From contig KV918885.1 of the NCBI GenBank assembly GCA_002049455.2, forward strand, positions 1-64,000: DNA of 64,000 nucleotides. The letters run 5' to 3'. Source of the stretch: Porphyra umbilicalis. Its lineage: Eukaryota; Rhodophyta; Bangiophyceae; Bangiales; Bangiaceae. The notes beneath the pieces were generated by a model. It was not told the DNA's origin and searched no databases. It saw only the letters and a list, made by a program, of their open reading frames with translations. The position numbers and the translations under genes are program-made. Positions 1-10,934 of this stretch are shown here, one piece after another. Each line of letters starts with the position of its first letter. Position 1 is the first letter of the stretch.

Positions 1-456
1 CCATTCTCTGCACGATTTGGGGAGTCGGAGCTCTCCTCCCCATCTTGTTCAGCTCTCTCATTGGCTGGCGCTGCTTTGGCCGCCGTTCGAAATGCTTGTG
101 TCGTGGCATCCGGCTTTTAGAAAACTGCAGTGACAAACCATTGCACTTTGTGTCGCGGGAGAGCGTTCGAGCGCTCACCGTTTGCAACGGTATCGCGACT
201 GCTAGGACCGTCGCATCGAGCACGCGACCACAGGCGACCGTGCCTCCACCCCGGGATGCGACCGTTTCGGGGGTCCAGCGGGGGGCATTGAAACGGTCAG
301 CCGGGGGGGCGGGCGAAAGGAAATCTGCTCTGTCTGTGCGGTGTGTTCACTGTGGGGTGCTGGGGAGATCCGAGTGCAGGTGGCACCGTCAGCGCGGCGC
401 CGTCGTCGTCGACGGCCGTCCGCCGCCACCGTCGTGGCGACCGTCTTCTTCGCGCG

Positions 457-2972
457 ATGGACGACCCTTTTGATTTGTCCGCAGACGCGATGCTGGAGGA
501 TACGGAGGACCTACAAATTGCTTCGGCGGTTGCGGCGCACCTACACGCGTTGCGTCATTGGCGGAAGCGTGCCCGTGGGTCTCGGGTGCACCGGGCGGCC
601 GCGTTATGTTGGATCTGTGCCGGGCCGCCGGCCGAATAAGCGGCGTAACTTCCGCTCAGGTTTGCGTGCTATTCTGAGAGATTATTTTGGTCTCAATGGG
701 GAGCCGCCTGTCTACAACGAGGGTGACTTTGAGCGTCGGTTCCGCGTGCCGCGCAGCGTGTTTCTTCGTATATACAATGCCGTGAAGGACCGACCGTTTT
801 TTGCGCAGCGCATCAATGCGACTGGCCGGCTCCAGGCTCACCCCTTGCAAAAGGTGGTTGCGGCTTTTCGAGTCATTGCGTATGGGGAGGCGCCGGACAG
901 GACTGATGAATATGTGCGACTGTCCGCTTCAACTATTGCTATGTCGGTGCGAGAGTTGATGCGCTTTATTGTGAATGAGTTTGGACCCTCATATTTGCGT
1001 CCCCCCACCCCTGAAGAACTGCAGCGCATTCTGACGCGCAATGCTGAGCGCGGGATGCCCGGTTGCATGGGCTCCCTTGACTGCAGCCACTGGGAGTGGC
1101 GCAACTGCCCTAAGGCGTTCGCTGGCATGTACCAGAATCGCCACGGGAAGCGTTCCGTGGTGATGGAGACCGTTTGTGATGAGGACCTCTGGATTTGGCA
1201 TTTATTTGTGGGGTGTCCTGGATCTCACAACGACCTGAACGTTATGCATGTTTCTCCCCTCTATTTATCCGTTACGAACGGAGAATGGCCGCCCCGTACA
1301 TTTTCTTACACTGCTAACGGCACGACCCGCACGCTCCTGTATTATCTTGTGGATGGTATTTATCCTCGGTTCGCGTTTTTCGTCTCTCCGTTTCCTAACC
1401 CCACGACAGAAGTAGAGGTTACATTTAACCGACTTCAAGAAGCCCTGCGGAAAGATGTCGAACGACTGTATGCCGTGCTTACGGCACGTTTTCATGTGGC
1501 TTTGCACCCTGCAAAGTACACCACCGTTGAGCAGATGGTCACCGTCACTAAGGCGGTGGCCATCCTGCACAACATGGTCACCGAGAAGCGACGCGACGGG
1601 TATGTGTCCCCGCACCCGTATGGCCGCCGGCGGTCAGGCGGCCGGCGGCGGCGGGGCGGCGGGGCCTGCGGGTGGGCACGGCGGCGCCGCCGGCAACGCC
1701 GGCGGCGGCAATGGAGGAGCGGCCGCCGCCGGCGGTGACGGATCCACCGGCGGTGGTCTGGTTATGGGCGGGGGGGCTGGGGGAGTTGCGGCGGCGGGCG
1801 CCGCCGGCGGTCAGGCGGCCGGCGGCGGCGGGGGGCGGCGGTACTTGGTGGTGTGCGCGGTGCTGCCGCCGGTGACTCCGGCGGCGGCAATGGAGGAGCG
1901 GCCGCAGCCGGCGGTGATGGATCCGCCGGCGGCGATTTGGTTGCGGGTGGGGGGGCTGGGGGAGTTGCGGCGGCGGCCGCCGCCGCCGGCGGTCAGGCGG
2001 CCGGCGGCGGCGGCGGGGCGGCGGTACTTGGTGGTGTGCGCGGTGCTGCCGCCGGTGACGCCGGCGGCGGCAATGGAGGAGCGGCCGCCGCCGGCGGTGA
2101 TGGATCCGCCGGCGGCGATTTGGTTGCTGGTGGGGGGGCTGGGGGAGTTGCGGCGGCGGCCGCTGTCGCCGGCGGTCAGGCGGCCGGCGGCGGCGGGGGG
2201 CGGCGGGCGATGTGGGTGCGCACGGCGGCGGCGCCGGCAACGCCGGCGGCGGCAATGGAGGAGCGGCCGCAGCCGGCGGTGATGGATCCGCCGGCGGCGA
2301 TTTGGTTGCGGGTGGGGGGGCTGGGGAAGTTGCGGCGGCGGCCGCCGCCGCCGGCGGTCAGGCGGCCGGCGGCGGCGGCGGGGCGGCGGTACTTGGAGGT
2401 GTGCACGGTGCTGCCGCCGGCAACGCCGGCGGCGGCAATGGAGGAGCGGCCGCCGCCGGCGGTGATGCATCCGCCGGCGGCGATTTGGTTGCTGGTGGGG
2501 GGCTGGGGGCGTTGCGGCGGCGGCCGCCGCCGCCGGCGGTCAGGCGGCCGGCGGCGGCGGGGGGGCGGCGGTACATGGAGGTATGCACGGCGCTGCCGCC
2601 GGCAACGCCGGCGGCGGCAATGGAGGAGCGGCCGCCGCCGGCGGTGATGGATCCGCCGGCGGCGATTTGGTTGCGGGTGGGGGGGCTGGGGGAGTTGCGG
2701 CGGCGGCCGCTGCCGCCGGCGGCGGTCAGGCGGCCGGCGGTGGTGCTGAGGGAATGCAGGACGATGGAGACGGCCTTGTGGGGGGCGGTGATCCCCCCCC
2801 CGCCATTGCGCCCGCCATTGCACACGTAGCCTGGCTACCTGTAGGCACTTTTGGGCAAGCGTTAGGCGCTTGGGCAGAGACGCGGAGCGAGGAGGAGCAC
2901 CTGAAGCTGAGGCATGACCTGGCGGAGGACGTATGGGCGGACAGAGCAACGCTTTTGAAGCCGTACCTTTAA
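457..2972 (+). CDS. PIF/Harbinger DDE transposase, reading frame interrupted
   Basis: Cut-and-paste transposase of the PIF/Harbinger superfamily. The core (about 620-1605) is open in one frame and carries the plant-type Harbinger signatures GSLDCSHWEW, KRSVVMETVCDEDLWIWH and PGSHND. The likely DDE triad is D at 1079, D at 1352 (VDGIYP) and E at 1460 (KDVER), giving the usual 35-residue D-E spacing. An N-terminal stretch starting with ATG at 457 (MDDPFDLSADAML) looks native but lies one frame away and joins the core around 575-605, where no homopolymer explains the shift. The family-like C-terminus (EEHLKLRHDLAEDVWADR, stop at 2970-2972) lies in the third frame, beyond a block of 180-bp GC-rich repeats. 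Either introns restore the frame or this copy is damaged; I cannot decide. The convergent gene at 3390-6805 is its likely Myb-like partner. Confidence 0.88.
1640..2750. repeat. Six tandem copies of a ~180-bp GC-rich repeat inside the transposase
   Basis: The landmark (t/c)tggtt followed by a G-rich stretch recurs at 1758, 1937, 2120, 2302, 2485 and 2667, so the spacing is 179, 183, 182, 183 and 182 bases. Units are built of GCC/GGC triplets and read as Gly/Ala-rich or Pro/Arg-rich peptides depending on frame. Because most units are not a multiple of three, each copy shifts the frame, which explains the patchwork of overlapping open frames on both strands. Confidence 0.9.
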
Positions 2973-2983
2973 CTAGAGACGAA

Positions 2984-3359
2984 CAAAGGTTTTTTTTTCC
3001 CGCCTCGCGGTTTTTTTTTCCTTACATCCGTGTGTCTTCGTGAGCGTGTTTCGTGGAGCCTGCCTTGGCTGCCTTTTGAGAGGTACTGTAGACCTGCGCA
3101 AAGGCCGCCGCCGCCACGCACGCACAGTTGTTACTGACGCGCCGACGGCGGCGGCGTGCGAAAGGCACAGCACGGCAGCTCAGCATCGGCGCAAAGTCGG
3201 CGTGACGGCGAGCAGCGCTGCGGCTATCGCGCAGATCTCTGCCGCTGCTGGAGTGGTGAGCTACCCGGGACCGACGCGAGAGGGATACTCTCTGTCGGAC
3301 GCAAAGACGAAGTAAGTAGGAAAAAAAAACCCTGCCCAACGGGGAAAAAAAAACCTTTG
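2984..3359. repeat. Inverted repeat with paired T9/A9 tracts between convergent Harbinger genes
   Basis: The left arm (2984-3021) reads caaagg-T9-ccc, about 12 bases, then T9-cct. The right arm (3319-3359) is its near complement: agg-A9-ccc, about 12 bases, then A9-cctttg. The T9 tracts are at 2990-2998 and 3011-3019, the A9 tracts at 3321-3329 and 3345-3353. The arms start 11 bases after the transposase stop and end about 30 bases before the stop of the minus-strand gene. They may form a shared 3' hairpin for both transcripts, or be the ends of a ~375-bp MITE. Confidence 0.8.
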
Positions 3360-3389
3360 CAGTCGCTGTCCAATACGCACTCTTACACA

Positions 3390-6300
3390 CTACTGGTACT
3401 CCGCGTTGCTATCGTCATCACTCGAGTCGTCCCCCTCAGCGTCTTGCCGGTCCTCCGAACAATCCGCGCCATCGTCGCGCACAGTAAAAACAGGCACCAC
3501 AAAAATGCCATCGTTCTCATCGTCGAGTGTCTTGGACCCAGCGGCAAGAGCCGCCGCTGCCTTGGCCTGTTTTGTCGACAGCGACCGCCGGCCACGGCTT
3601 GCTGCACCAGAGCCGGCGGCCGAGGCCGCCGGTGAGGACACAGTCGCAGTCGTCGTCTTGACCGCAGACGCCGGCGGCGCACCCCCAGGGGCGCTCGCCG
3701 CCGGCGTAGATGCCGGCACCACCGCCGTGCCAGCCGGCGGCTCCTGCGCCGGCGGCATACGCGGCGTCGACGATGATGTCAGCGCGGGTGTGGAGGGTGT
3801 AGACTCCCCTGCCGCCGGCGCATCTCCTGTAGACGCCGGCGGCGGAGACGCCTCCGACAAAGTATCCGGCGGGGACAGCGCCAAGCCGGCCGCCGCCATC
3901 AGCTTGCGAGCATGCGCGCGTCGAAACGCGACAGCTTCCGGCGTGTCGCGCATCTCGGCCGAGTTAAAAAAAGCCACGGTCGTGCGCTCCGCCGTTGCTT
4001 GCGCCAGCGCGGACAGCGCGTCGGTGCTCGCCTTGAACATACGCGACTCCTGGATGCCCGCCGCCTTGTCACGCTTGGCGGCCTTCGCACCACGCGGGCG
4101 CGACTGGTAGCCGCCAGCACCCGCGTCCTCTCCGTCCTCGTCAGAGTCGCTTGTCGAGCGGCCGCCGGGAGAGCCGCCGGCTGATCCGACACCGGCGGCG
4201 CCGCCGTCGGCTGCGGCGGCCCCGGCGGCCCCGCTGAACTTGTCGACGTGCCGCAGCACCCGCCAGCACGGGACCCACGGGCAGTGCACTTGCTTGGCCT
4301 TGCGCTTGGTCGCCTTGCCCTTGGCCTTGTCCGCCGTGCGGTCCTTGCGTATCGCCTCGTACACATTGGCGCCACAGAAGCGCGCCATCGCAGCGCTGAT
4401 CATGTCCTCGTCACTTGGGTTGCCCGTCAGCTCCATGCGCTTGACCGCCATGTAGTGGGAGCCAAACTCGTTCACGCCCTTGCGGATCTTGTCCCACTGC
4501 TTCTGCACCCCCCCCACGCCACGCTCAGTGCGCCGGCGGACGCCAGGGCGCCCCGCCAGCAGCCCCTTCCATGCCGCCACGACCGAGGCCCAAAACGTCG
4601 GCCCACTCTGGTCCGCCCCCTTGACGGGGTCCAGGGACGTGCTTAAGTACGCCTTACACAGCGCCACACGTTCCTCATCCGTCCACCCCAGCCCAGTCCC
4701 CATCGGTGGGGGTGCGTACGTCGGCGCAGCAACGCCACAGCCGACGGCGTCAACGTCCACTACTTGTGCACCGGCGGCGGCGTGCCCGTCGCTGCCGCCG
4801 GCTTGTCCTGGCCCGCCGGCTTGTCCTGGCCCGCCGGCTTGTCCTGGCCCGCCGGCTTGTCCTGGCCCGCCGGCTGGTCCTGGTCCGCCGGCTGGTCCTG
4901 GCCCGCCGGCTGGTCGTGGCCCGCCGACTTGTCGTGGCTCGCCGGCTTGTCGTGGCCCGCCGCCGGCGTGTCCGCCGACGCCTCCCCCGGAGCCCCTGGA
5001 CTCAACGTCGGGACGGGCGGGGGGTGCACGGCAGCTGCCGGCGGCCGGCATTCGGCGGGTGAGGGCTGCGCGTCGCCGGCTTGCGGTTGATCTGCAGCCG
5101 GCGGTGCCGACTCCCCGCCGGCTTCAGACGGCCCGTTGGCTGGCGGCGGCGCCTGCGAGCCACCGCCTTCGCGCCGGGAGGCCCCGGAAGGTGTGGGGTC
5201 GCCGCCGGCTTGTGGCAAAACACGATTAGCCGGCGGCGGCAACGCCGCCCGTGCCTTGCCCCCACGCGATTGGCCGCCGCCTTGAGGCGGCACACCGTCT
5301 GGCGGCGGCGCGCACCTGCCGCCGGCGAGCGGCACACAGCCGCGAGCCGGCGGCGCGCTCACGTCTTGCGGCAGGAGTTGACCTTGGTCTCGCGGCCCGC
5401 CGCCGTTCACGCCTCCAGGCGGCGGTCCCCCGCCTGTCGGATGCCGTCCGTCGCCGCCGCCGGCTTGACGAGGGATCCGCCCAGCCGGCGGCACCCAGTC
5501 GCTGCGCGGCGGCAACGACGCCCGTCCTTGCCCGCCGCCCCAATGGCCGTCCCCTTGTGGTGATGGACCTCCAGGCGGCGGCCCCGAGTTGCCGCCGGCT
5601 TGGCGTGGGTGCGGATCAGCCGGCGGCGCCCAGTCGTTACGCTGCGGCGACGGCGCCCGTCCTTGCCCCCCACCCCAGTTGCCGCCGGCTTGATGTGGGT
5701 GTCGATCAGCCGGCGGCGCCCAGCTGTCGCGCGGCAGCGACGGCGCTCGTCCTTGCCCCCCGCCCCAGTTGCCGCCGGCTTGATGTGGGTGTCGATCAGC
5801 CGGCGGCGCCCAGCTGTTGCGCGGCAGCGACGGAGCTCGTCCTTGCCCCCCGCCCCAGTTGCCGCCGGCTTGATGTTGGTGCGAATCAGCCGGCGGCGCC
5901 CAGTTGTTGCGCGGCGGTGACGGCGCCCGTCCTTGCCCCCCGACCCAGTTGCCGCCGGCTTGCTGAGGTCGCAAATCAGCCGGCGGCGCCCAGTTGTTGC
6001 GCGGCGGTGACGGCGCCCGTCCTTGCCCCCCGCCCCAGTTGCCGCCGGCTTGCTGAGGGTACCGACCAGCCGGCGGCGCCCAGTTGTTGCGCGGCGGTGA
6101 CGGCGCCCGTCCTTGCCCCCCGCCCCAGTTGCCGCCGGCTTGATTTTGGTGCAAATCAGCCGGCGGCGCCCAGTTGTTGCGCGCCAGCGACGGCGCCCGA
6201 CCTTGCCCCTCGCCCCAGTGGCCGCCGGCTTGATGTTGGTGCGAATCAGCCGGCGGCGCCCAGTTGTTGCGCGGCGGCGACGGCGCCCGTCCTTGCCCCT

Positions 6301-6805
6301 GGCCCCAGTTGCCGCCGGCTTGTTGAGGGTGCCGACCAGCCGGCGGCGCCCAGCTGTTGCGCGGCGGCGACGGCGCCCGTCCTTGCCCCCCACCCCAGTT
6401 GCCGCCGGCTTGTTGAGGGTGCCGACCAGCCGGCGGCGCCCAGTTGTTGCGCGGTGGCGACGGCGCCCGCCCTTGCCCGCCGCCCCAGTTGCCGCCGGCT
6501 TGTTGTGGATGGCTACCAGCCGGCGGCGCCCAGTTGTTGCGCGGTGGCGACGGCGCACGCCCTTGTCCCCCGCCCCAGTTGCCGCCGGCTTGTTGAGGGT
6601 GCCGACCAGCCGGCGGCGCCCAGTTGTTGCGCGGCGGTGATGGCGCCCGTCTGCCGCACGTCGGTGACGATGTGGAGCACGGCGGGCACCCCCCGAGGTG
6701 GCACGAACAGGTGCACCGCGCGAGCACGTCGAGACGCTCTTGGTGCCGCCGACGCTGGTCCCTCCTCCGCTCCGTGTCGCGCTCCGGGTCGGGCTTGCGG
6801 GTCAT
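3390..6805 (-). CDS. Harbinger partner protein with trihelix/Myb-SANT-like domain and 30-residue repeats
   Basis: Harbinger-type elements carry a second protein with a Myb/SANT-like DNA-binding domain that helps bring the transposase to the element. Here the domain lies at about 4350-4720: GLGWTDEERVALCKAYLS, FWASVVAAWKGLLAGRP, VQKQWDKIRKGVNEF, with the spaced Trp residues of a trihelix fold, followed by a basic Lys-rich segment and an Ala/Ser/Pro-rich tail (stop at 3390-3392). Upstream, an open frame starting at 6805 (MTRKPDPERDTERRRDQ) encodes about 12 copies of a 30-residue repeat. It runs to 4760, overlapping the Myb frame by about 290 bases in a different frame within an 18-bp repeat array. 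I infer one gene with an indel or intron around 4760-5050, though two overlapping proteins are possible. Confidence 0.72.
4798..4968. repeat. 18-bp tandem repeat, about nine copies
   Basis: The unit is gcttgtcctggcccgccg with a few substitutions (t/g, c/t). On the minus strand it reads as AGGPGQ in the frame of the Myb-like domain and as GQDKPA in the frame of the upstream repeat protein. The frame switch of the host gene falls within or close to this array. Confidence 0.9.
5458..6653. repeat. 90-bp tandem repeat, 12-13 copies, coding on the minus strand
   Basis: The unit contains ccccagttgccgccggcttg and later ccggcggcgcccag, with a period of 90 bases (for example 5671, 5761, 5851, 5941, 6031). 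On the minus strand each copy encodes about 30 residues built on APSPPRNNWAPPA and QAGGNWGGGQG. Trp, Pro and Gly positions stay fixed while the segment between (GRHPQ, DSHQH, DLRPQ) varies. The period is a multiple of three and no copy has a stop, which supports translation. Confidence 0.9.
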
Positions 6806-7003
6806 GGTGGGAGAGGGGGGAGAGCGGCGGCTCTTGAACAGATTGGCCGAGGGTCAGGGAGGGGGGGGGGGCGGAGGGGACGAGGCACCGTTGCGCACAC
6901 GGCTGCCCGCCGGCGCCCACGCAGCACCGGCGGCGCACGCGGGCAAAGAGCCACACGCGGGTGGCCGGCGGCAAAAAAAAAAAAAGCGGGGGGGAGGGGG
7001 GGG

Positions 7004-7200
7004 AACCGCCGCCAGCGTGCCACGCCGGCGGCAAGGGCGGGAAAAGCTCAACGGTAGCAGGGGGGGTGGGGGGGACGGCCGCCGGCGTGCCACGCCGGCG
7101 GCAAGGGCGGGAAGAGCTCAACGGTAGCAGGGGGGGGGGGGGGGCGGCCGCCGGCGTCCCACGCCGGCGGCAAGGGCCGGAAGAACTGAACGGTAGGGGG
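7004..7200. repeat. ~70-bp tandem repeat, three copies, with poly-G spacers
   Basis: The block cacgccggcggcaaggg..ggaa(a/g)agctcaacggtag recurs at 7021, 7091 and 7160, each followed by a G-rich run. An A13 tract lies just before it at 6973-6985. It lies upstream of the minus-strand Harbinger gene. Confidence 0.85.
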
Positions 7201-8422
7201 ATGCGCGCAGGAGCTCGTTGGGATGAAAGAGCGGGGGAGCACGGGCCGCCGGCGGACGGCGTGTTCATATGCCGTCGCCGGCGGCCGACAGCACGCGTCA
7301 CGAGAAGCACGCGCGCGCGGAGCACGAGCGCGCGACCGCAGCCCAGGGGGCGCCCCCCGTGCGGCCGATGGCGGCCCAGGGGGCGCCCCAACGAGCCGCG
7401 GATGGCAGCCCACGCGGAGGCCCCTCGTGCGCGTGCGTGGATCGGGGGGCGCAGGGTGCTGCGGGCCCGCCCGAGCGGGAGGTGTGCCCGAGACCGCCCG
7501 GGGAGGTGCATTTGAGGCTCCCCGAACGGCCTCCCCTGCGACACAGCCCCACGCAGCGCCGTCCACGAGGCGGGCCACACCGACACTGGCACGGGGCCTC
7601 GTGCGTGCCCCTGTGTCGGCGAGATCCCCGCCTCGTGGAAGCGGCTGAGGCACCAGCCGCGCCACGCTTGACGTGAGGCTGCCATAGGACCGATTTGAGG
7701 GGGGGTGCGGGCCTGGCGCCAACAGGGACCAAAGCAATCTGATCACGGGCCGGCTGACCCCTGGCGATGATGGATCCGCCTCCCTTCCAACATATCTTTG
7801 AACATTTCCAGCAGCCAATGATATGGCTTCGATCAGATTGGAAACTTTCAAAGATTCCTGATTGCATGCAAACGGATCACGTGATTGACTGCGCGACCGC
7901 GCCGATATTCCCGCGCGGGCCCACCGACACTGTCCGTTTCGACGATTGCGGCAGTGCTCGCTCAGAGCACGCCAACGCCGCCACCAGCAAAGGCGCCGTC
8001 CGCCTTTCGTTCTGGAAGCATTCGAATCGAAGCATCTGTTGGACCGCGCGGTGCCTGCCGTGGCCGCGTCTTGACAGCGCATCGCGCAGCGCATCGTTCC
8101 CAGGGTCCTCGACCGAGAGCCGCGGCTCTGCGCTGTCGCGTGAGGCTCGCCATCTGTGACTAGTTCGCCAGGTGTCTTCCCGAAGTGAGATTTTTCTGCA
8201 TCGTGCCAGCAGGGCGACCAGTTCCTGTCAGTTCGTGGCGCTTTCTTTTAGACGTGTGAGCCTGACTTTCGGTATATTTACTCAGATGACAAAAGTCTGC
8301 ACAGACGATTGGAAAGTTGCGAGCCGTTCTTGTCCGGATCGCAGCCTTTTCGCCGCTCCCTCCCTGACCTCGTGATTGCTTGGATATTTGTCCGATTTCT
8401 GAACACTTGGGGGTCGACGTTG
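7201..8422. other. No recognisable gene
   Basis: Open frames exist on both strands, but they are Ala/Arg/Gly/Pro-rich, overlap each other and show no family motif. From about 7700 the GC content drops and frames become short. The right end of the Harbinger element should be in or near this stretch; I could not place its terminal repeat. Confidence 0.5.
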
Positions 8423-8680
8423 CTAGTGTCTATTCCCCTGATCTTGAGGATCAATTGATCCTACTTACGCGAAAAAAAGGAATCTTTCTTCCTTGCCGTG
8501 CACGTTTTGGTACCCTCAGGTGCCCTTGAACAGTCCGACGGGTAAGACGGGCACGCTGCGTTCGCCTGTGTCGGAAAAAAACAGAACGGACGTCAGAAAG
8601 GTTCTTTTTTGAGGTGCCTCATATGAGGATCAATTGATCCTCAGAGGATCAAATGATCCCCTCAGGGGAATAGACACTAG
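8423..8680. mobile_element. 258-bp MITE with perfect 19-bp terminal inverted repeats
   Basis: The left end ctagtgtctattcccctga (8423-8441) is exactly complementary to the right end tcaggggaatagacactag (8662-8680). Just inside each end is the palindromic ggatcaattgatcc, with a further ggatcaaatgatcc at 8646-8659. The outermost CTAG is self-complementary, so it could be part of the inverted repeat or a 4-bp target duplication. There is no coding capacity. Confidence 0.9.
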
Positions 8681-9709
8681 GTACGCTTCCCCCATCTTCT
8701 TGCACCCATCTCTGGACCATGTAGCCCCTGTTTTCGATAACTCCAGGACCGCGGAGGGCCCTCTTGGATGAGAAAAATGGGGGGCCGCTCAGCGTCCTCC
8801 ACGTAAGCAAACGTGGCATATTCCGTTTGGGGTTTCAGAACTTGGGGGAGACGTTGTTGGGTGTGCTCTTAGTCCGCGTAACCTGTTGTTCGTGGGCTGA
8901 CCCCCGGTCCGAGACACCACGATCTGAGTTTGTGGCGCCACACACTCGGCGCCATATCGAAAACAGCGTGTCTTGGACCGGTTGTGAGCGCCATGTCAAA
9001 CTGCTCCTCACGCAGCAGCCGACGATCGAAGTGCCTTCAGTCGGGCCGATTACAGTACGTTCCCGCTGAAAGATAGCGTATATTTCAGCATTGAATAACC
9101 ACTCTCAACGACCTGGAAACGCAGGTCACTTCGGGAACGAACTTCTCGTTCCGAGCGCAGCACATGTAATTGTCATGGGCAGTTCAAAAGAAGTCTCCCA
9201 TCACCAGACAAGTCGTCTTTCTTGATTGGTCACCCGCGATTTCAAGGGCCCTCGTTGACTCCACGACTCACGACCTCAGCCGTCCGTTCGTTGGTGGCAG
9301 GAACAAACCAGGAAATGCATGGCTGCCTTCCAGCTTCGACCGCCTCTGCTCACGTGCATTGACTGGCTCGTCGCACGTGTCGGTCCGGCGCCCGCTCTGT
9401 GGCCCCGTCTTCACGACCCGACCACCTCCCGCCGCCGCCGTCGTCGCCGACAATTCGTCTCTGTGCGGGGTGAGCGACAGGTATATCGAGTGCCACGATC
9501 ACCGCCTTCCTGCCCACCCCCCTCCTCCTTCCACCACACCCCGCTTCGACTGGTACGGCTGCTGGTGGACGACCCTTTCCACCCTTCTGGCACTACTGCG
9601 ATCTGCGTGTTGTCCTCGCCGCGCAGGAGGCACCCCGCCGGCGCCTGCGCTCGGGCCCGAGTTCCCACTGGTAGAGTACGATCCGCTCCCGCTTCTTCCC
9701 CCTCCCACG
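8681..9709. other. Intergenic, no recognisable gene
   Basis: Only short open frames without family motifs (for example 8764-9069, 101 codons). The stretch before 9710 is the likely promoter and 5' untranslated region of the COX5B gene; no specific element is recognised. Confidence 0.5.
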
Positions 9710-10507
9710 ATGCCACCCTCTCCCCCCGCCGCGCTTGTCGGCCGCGCTTGGGCCGCCCTCCGCCCCGCTAGCCGGGCGGTCGCCTCCCCCCCCCGCCCTC
9801 CAGCTGGCGGTCGTGGAGGCCCGCCGCCGCGGCGGCAGCGGCAGCCGCTGGCCCCGCCGGCGGCGGGGCAGCAACCCCCCGCCGTCGAGCCGGCAGTATG
9901 GCGGCGCGGCGGCGCGGGTGGCGGCGCCGCCCGCCGGTGGCCTGGGTGACTGGTGGTACGACGCCCACGGCGGGGAGCACCTCCACGGCGGGGGGCACGA
10001 CTCGGGCGACGAGGTGCTTCGCGCTCTCTCGAGCCCGGCGTTGGCGCCGGCGGAGCTGCTCGGCACGGCCGAGGCGCCAGTGTTGATTGAGAGCCAGAAC
10101 GAGGCGCGGACCGTTGGGTGTACCGGTACGTGAGTGTGTGTGTGGCTGTGGAGATCCATTGTGTGCGGCGAGAGGCGGGGCAACAGGCCATCTTTGCGCG
10201 ACTGGATGATGCGCTCGTGTTGCGTGACATGGATGTCTCGGCTTCTTTTGCTGCTTTGGTCTTTGAGGGCGGGCGCACGTTTTGTGAGGCTGCGGGAACT
10301 GACGCATGTACTCGTCGGTGTCTTTTTATCTGTGTGTCCTGGTGCTCTGTGCTTGTCCTCTTTTTGTTTTTCCCCTCTGCAGGCCGCGTTGGTGGCGCGC
10401 CACACAACCTGACATGGCTTGAGTGCCGCGCGGGCCACTTGTCCGTCTGCCCAACCTGCCACCAGGTGTTTGCCCTGCAGCGGCGGCAGGCCACCACCCC
10501 GTCCTAG
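9710..10507 (+). CDS. COX5B: Cytochrome c oxidase subunit Vb (zinc-binding, mitochondrial)
   Basis: Nuclear-encoded zinc subunit of respiratory complex IV, acting in the mitochondrial inner membrane. Exon 2 (10383-10507) encodes the family hallmark: APHNLTWLECRAGHLSVCPTCHQVFAL, i.e. the 'H-D/N-x-x-W' start and the CPxC zinc motif near the C-terminus. Exon 1 ends (10125) with EARTVGCTG, matching the conserved RxVGC segment and supplying another zinc-ligand Cys. The intron 10126-10382 (257 nt) has donor GTACGT and acceptor ctctgcag, phase 1. ATG at 9710 starts an Arg-rich, acid-free presequence (MPPSPPAALVGRAWAAL), but that frame differs by one base from the body. A C8 run at 9786-9793 is the probable site of the length discrepancy. 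The body just upstream of the intron reads GLGDWWYDAHGGEHLHGG. The assignment rests mainly on exon 2. Confidence 0.72.
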
Positions 10508-10934
10508 GCGCCGACCGGGGCGCGCCCCAACTCCGCACACGCGCGCGCGCGCGTGTGCCGATAGGATCCATTCATTTCGTGTTGTTTGGGAGGGCGGCTG
10601 TGAGACGGAGACGCGAGCGTGTCGCCCACTGACGCGTGGGTGGGCCATGGCCAAGGGTGAGTTGCCATGGAGCTGTCACGGACGCGGCGCGCGGGCCCGT
10701 GGCGTGCGCGATGACTGGCCGCCGCGGACGCTGGCCGCCGTGGTGCCACTGGCGGTCTGCACGTGGCCCGCCGCCGAGAGGGTCGCGCGACACGGGCTTT
10801 TGATAGGAGGGGTGGACAACGCGAGTGGCTGACGGGGCGGTGGGGCCTGATCAGACTCGCTGTGAGCGCGATCGCGCTCATAGGCAAGGCGCCTCGGGGC
10901 GCTCACGGCCTGCAGGCTGGTGAAGGAGAGGCGG
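10508..10934. other. Intergenic between convergent COX5B and folB
   Basis: No gene seen. It holds an alternating purine-pyrimidine tract (cacacgcgcgcgcgcgcgtgtg, about 10537-10558) and a 16-base palindrome gagcgcgatcgcgctc (10864-10879). Confidence 0.6.

Noticed and set aside
1578..2949. Long minus-strand and third-frame open frames over the 180-bp repeats
   Set aside because: They consist only of Pro/Arg/Ala/Gly produced by GCC/GGC triplets, with no conserved motif; the plus-strand transposase explains the locus.
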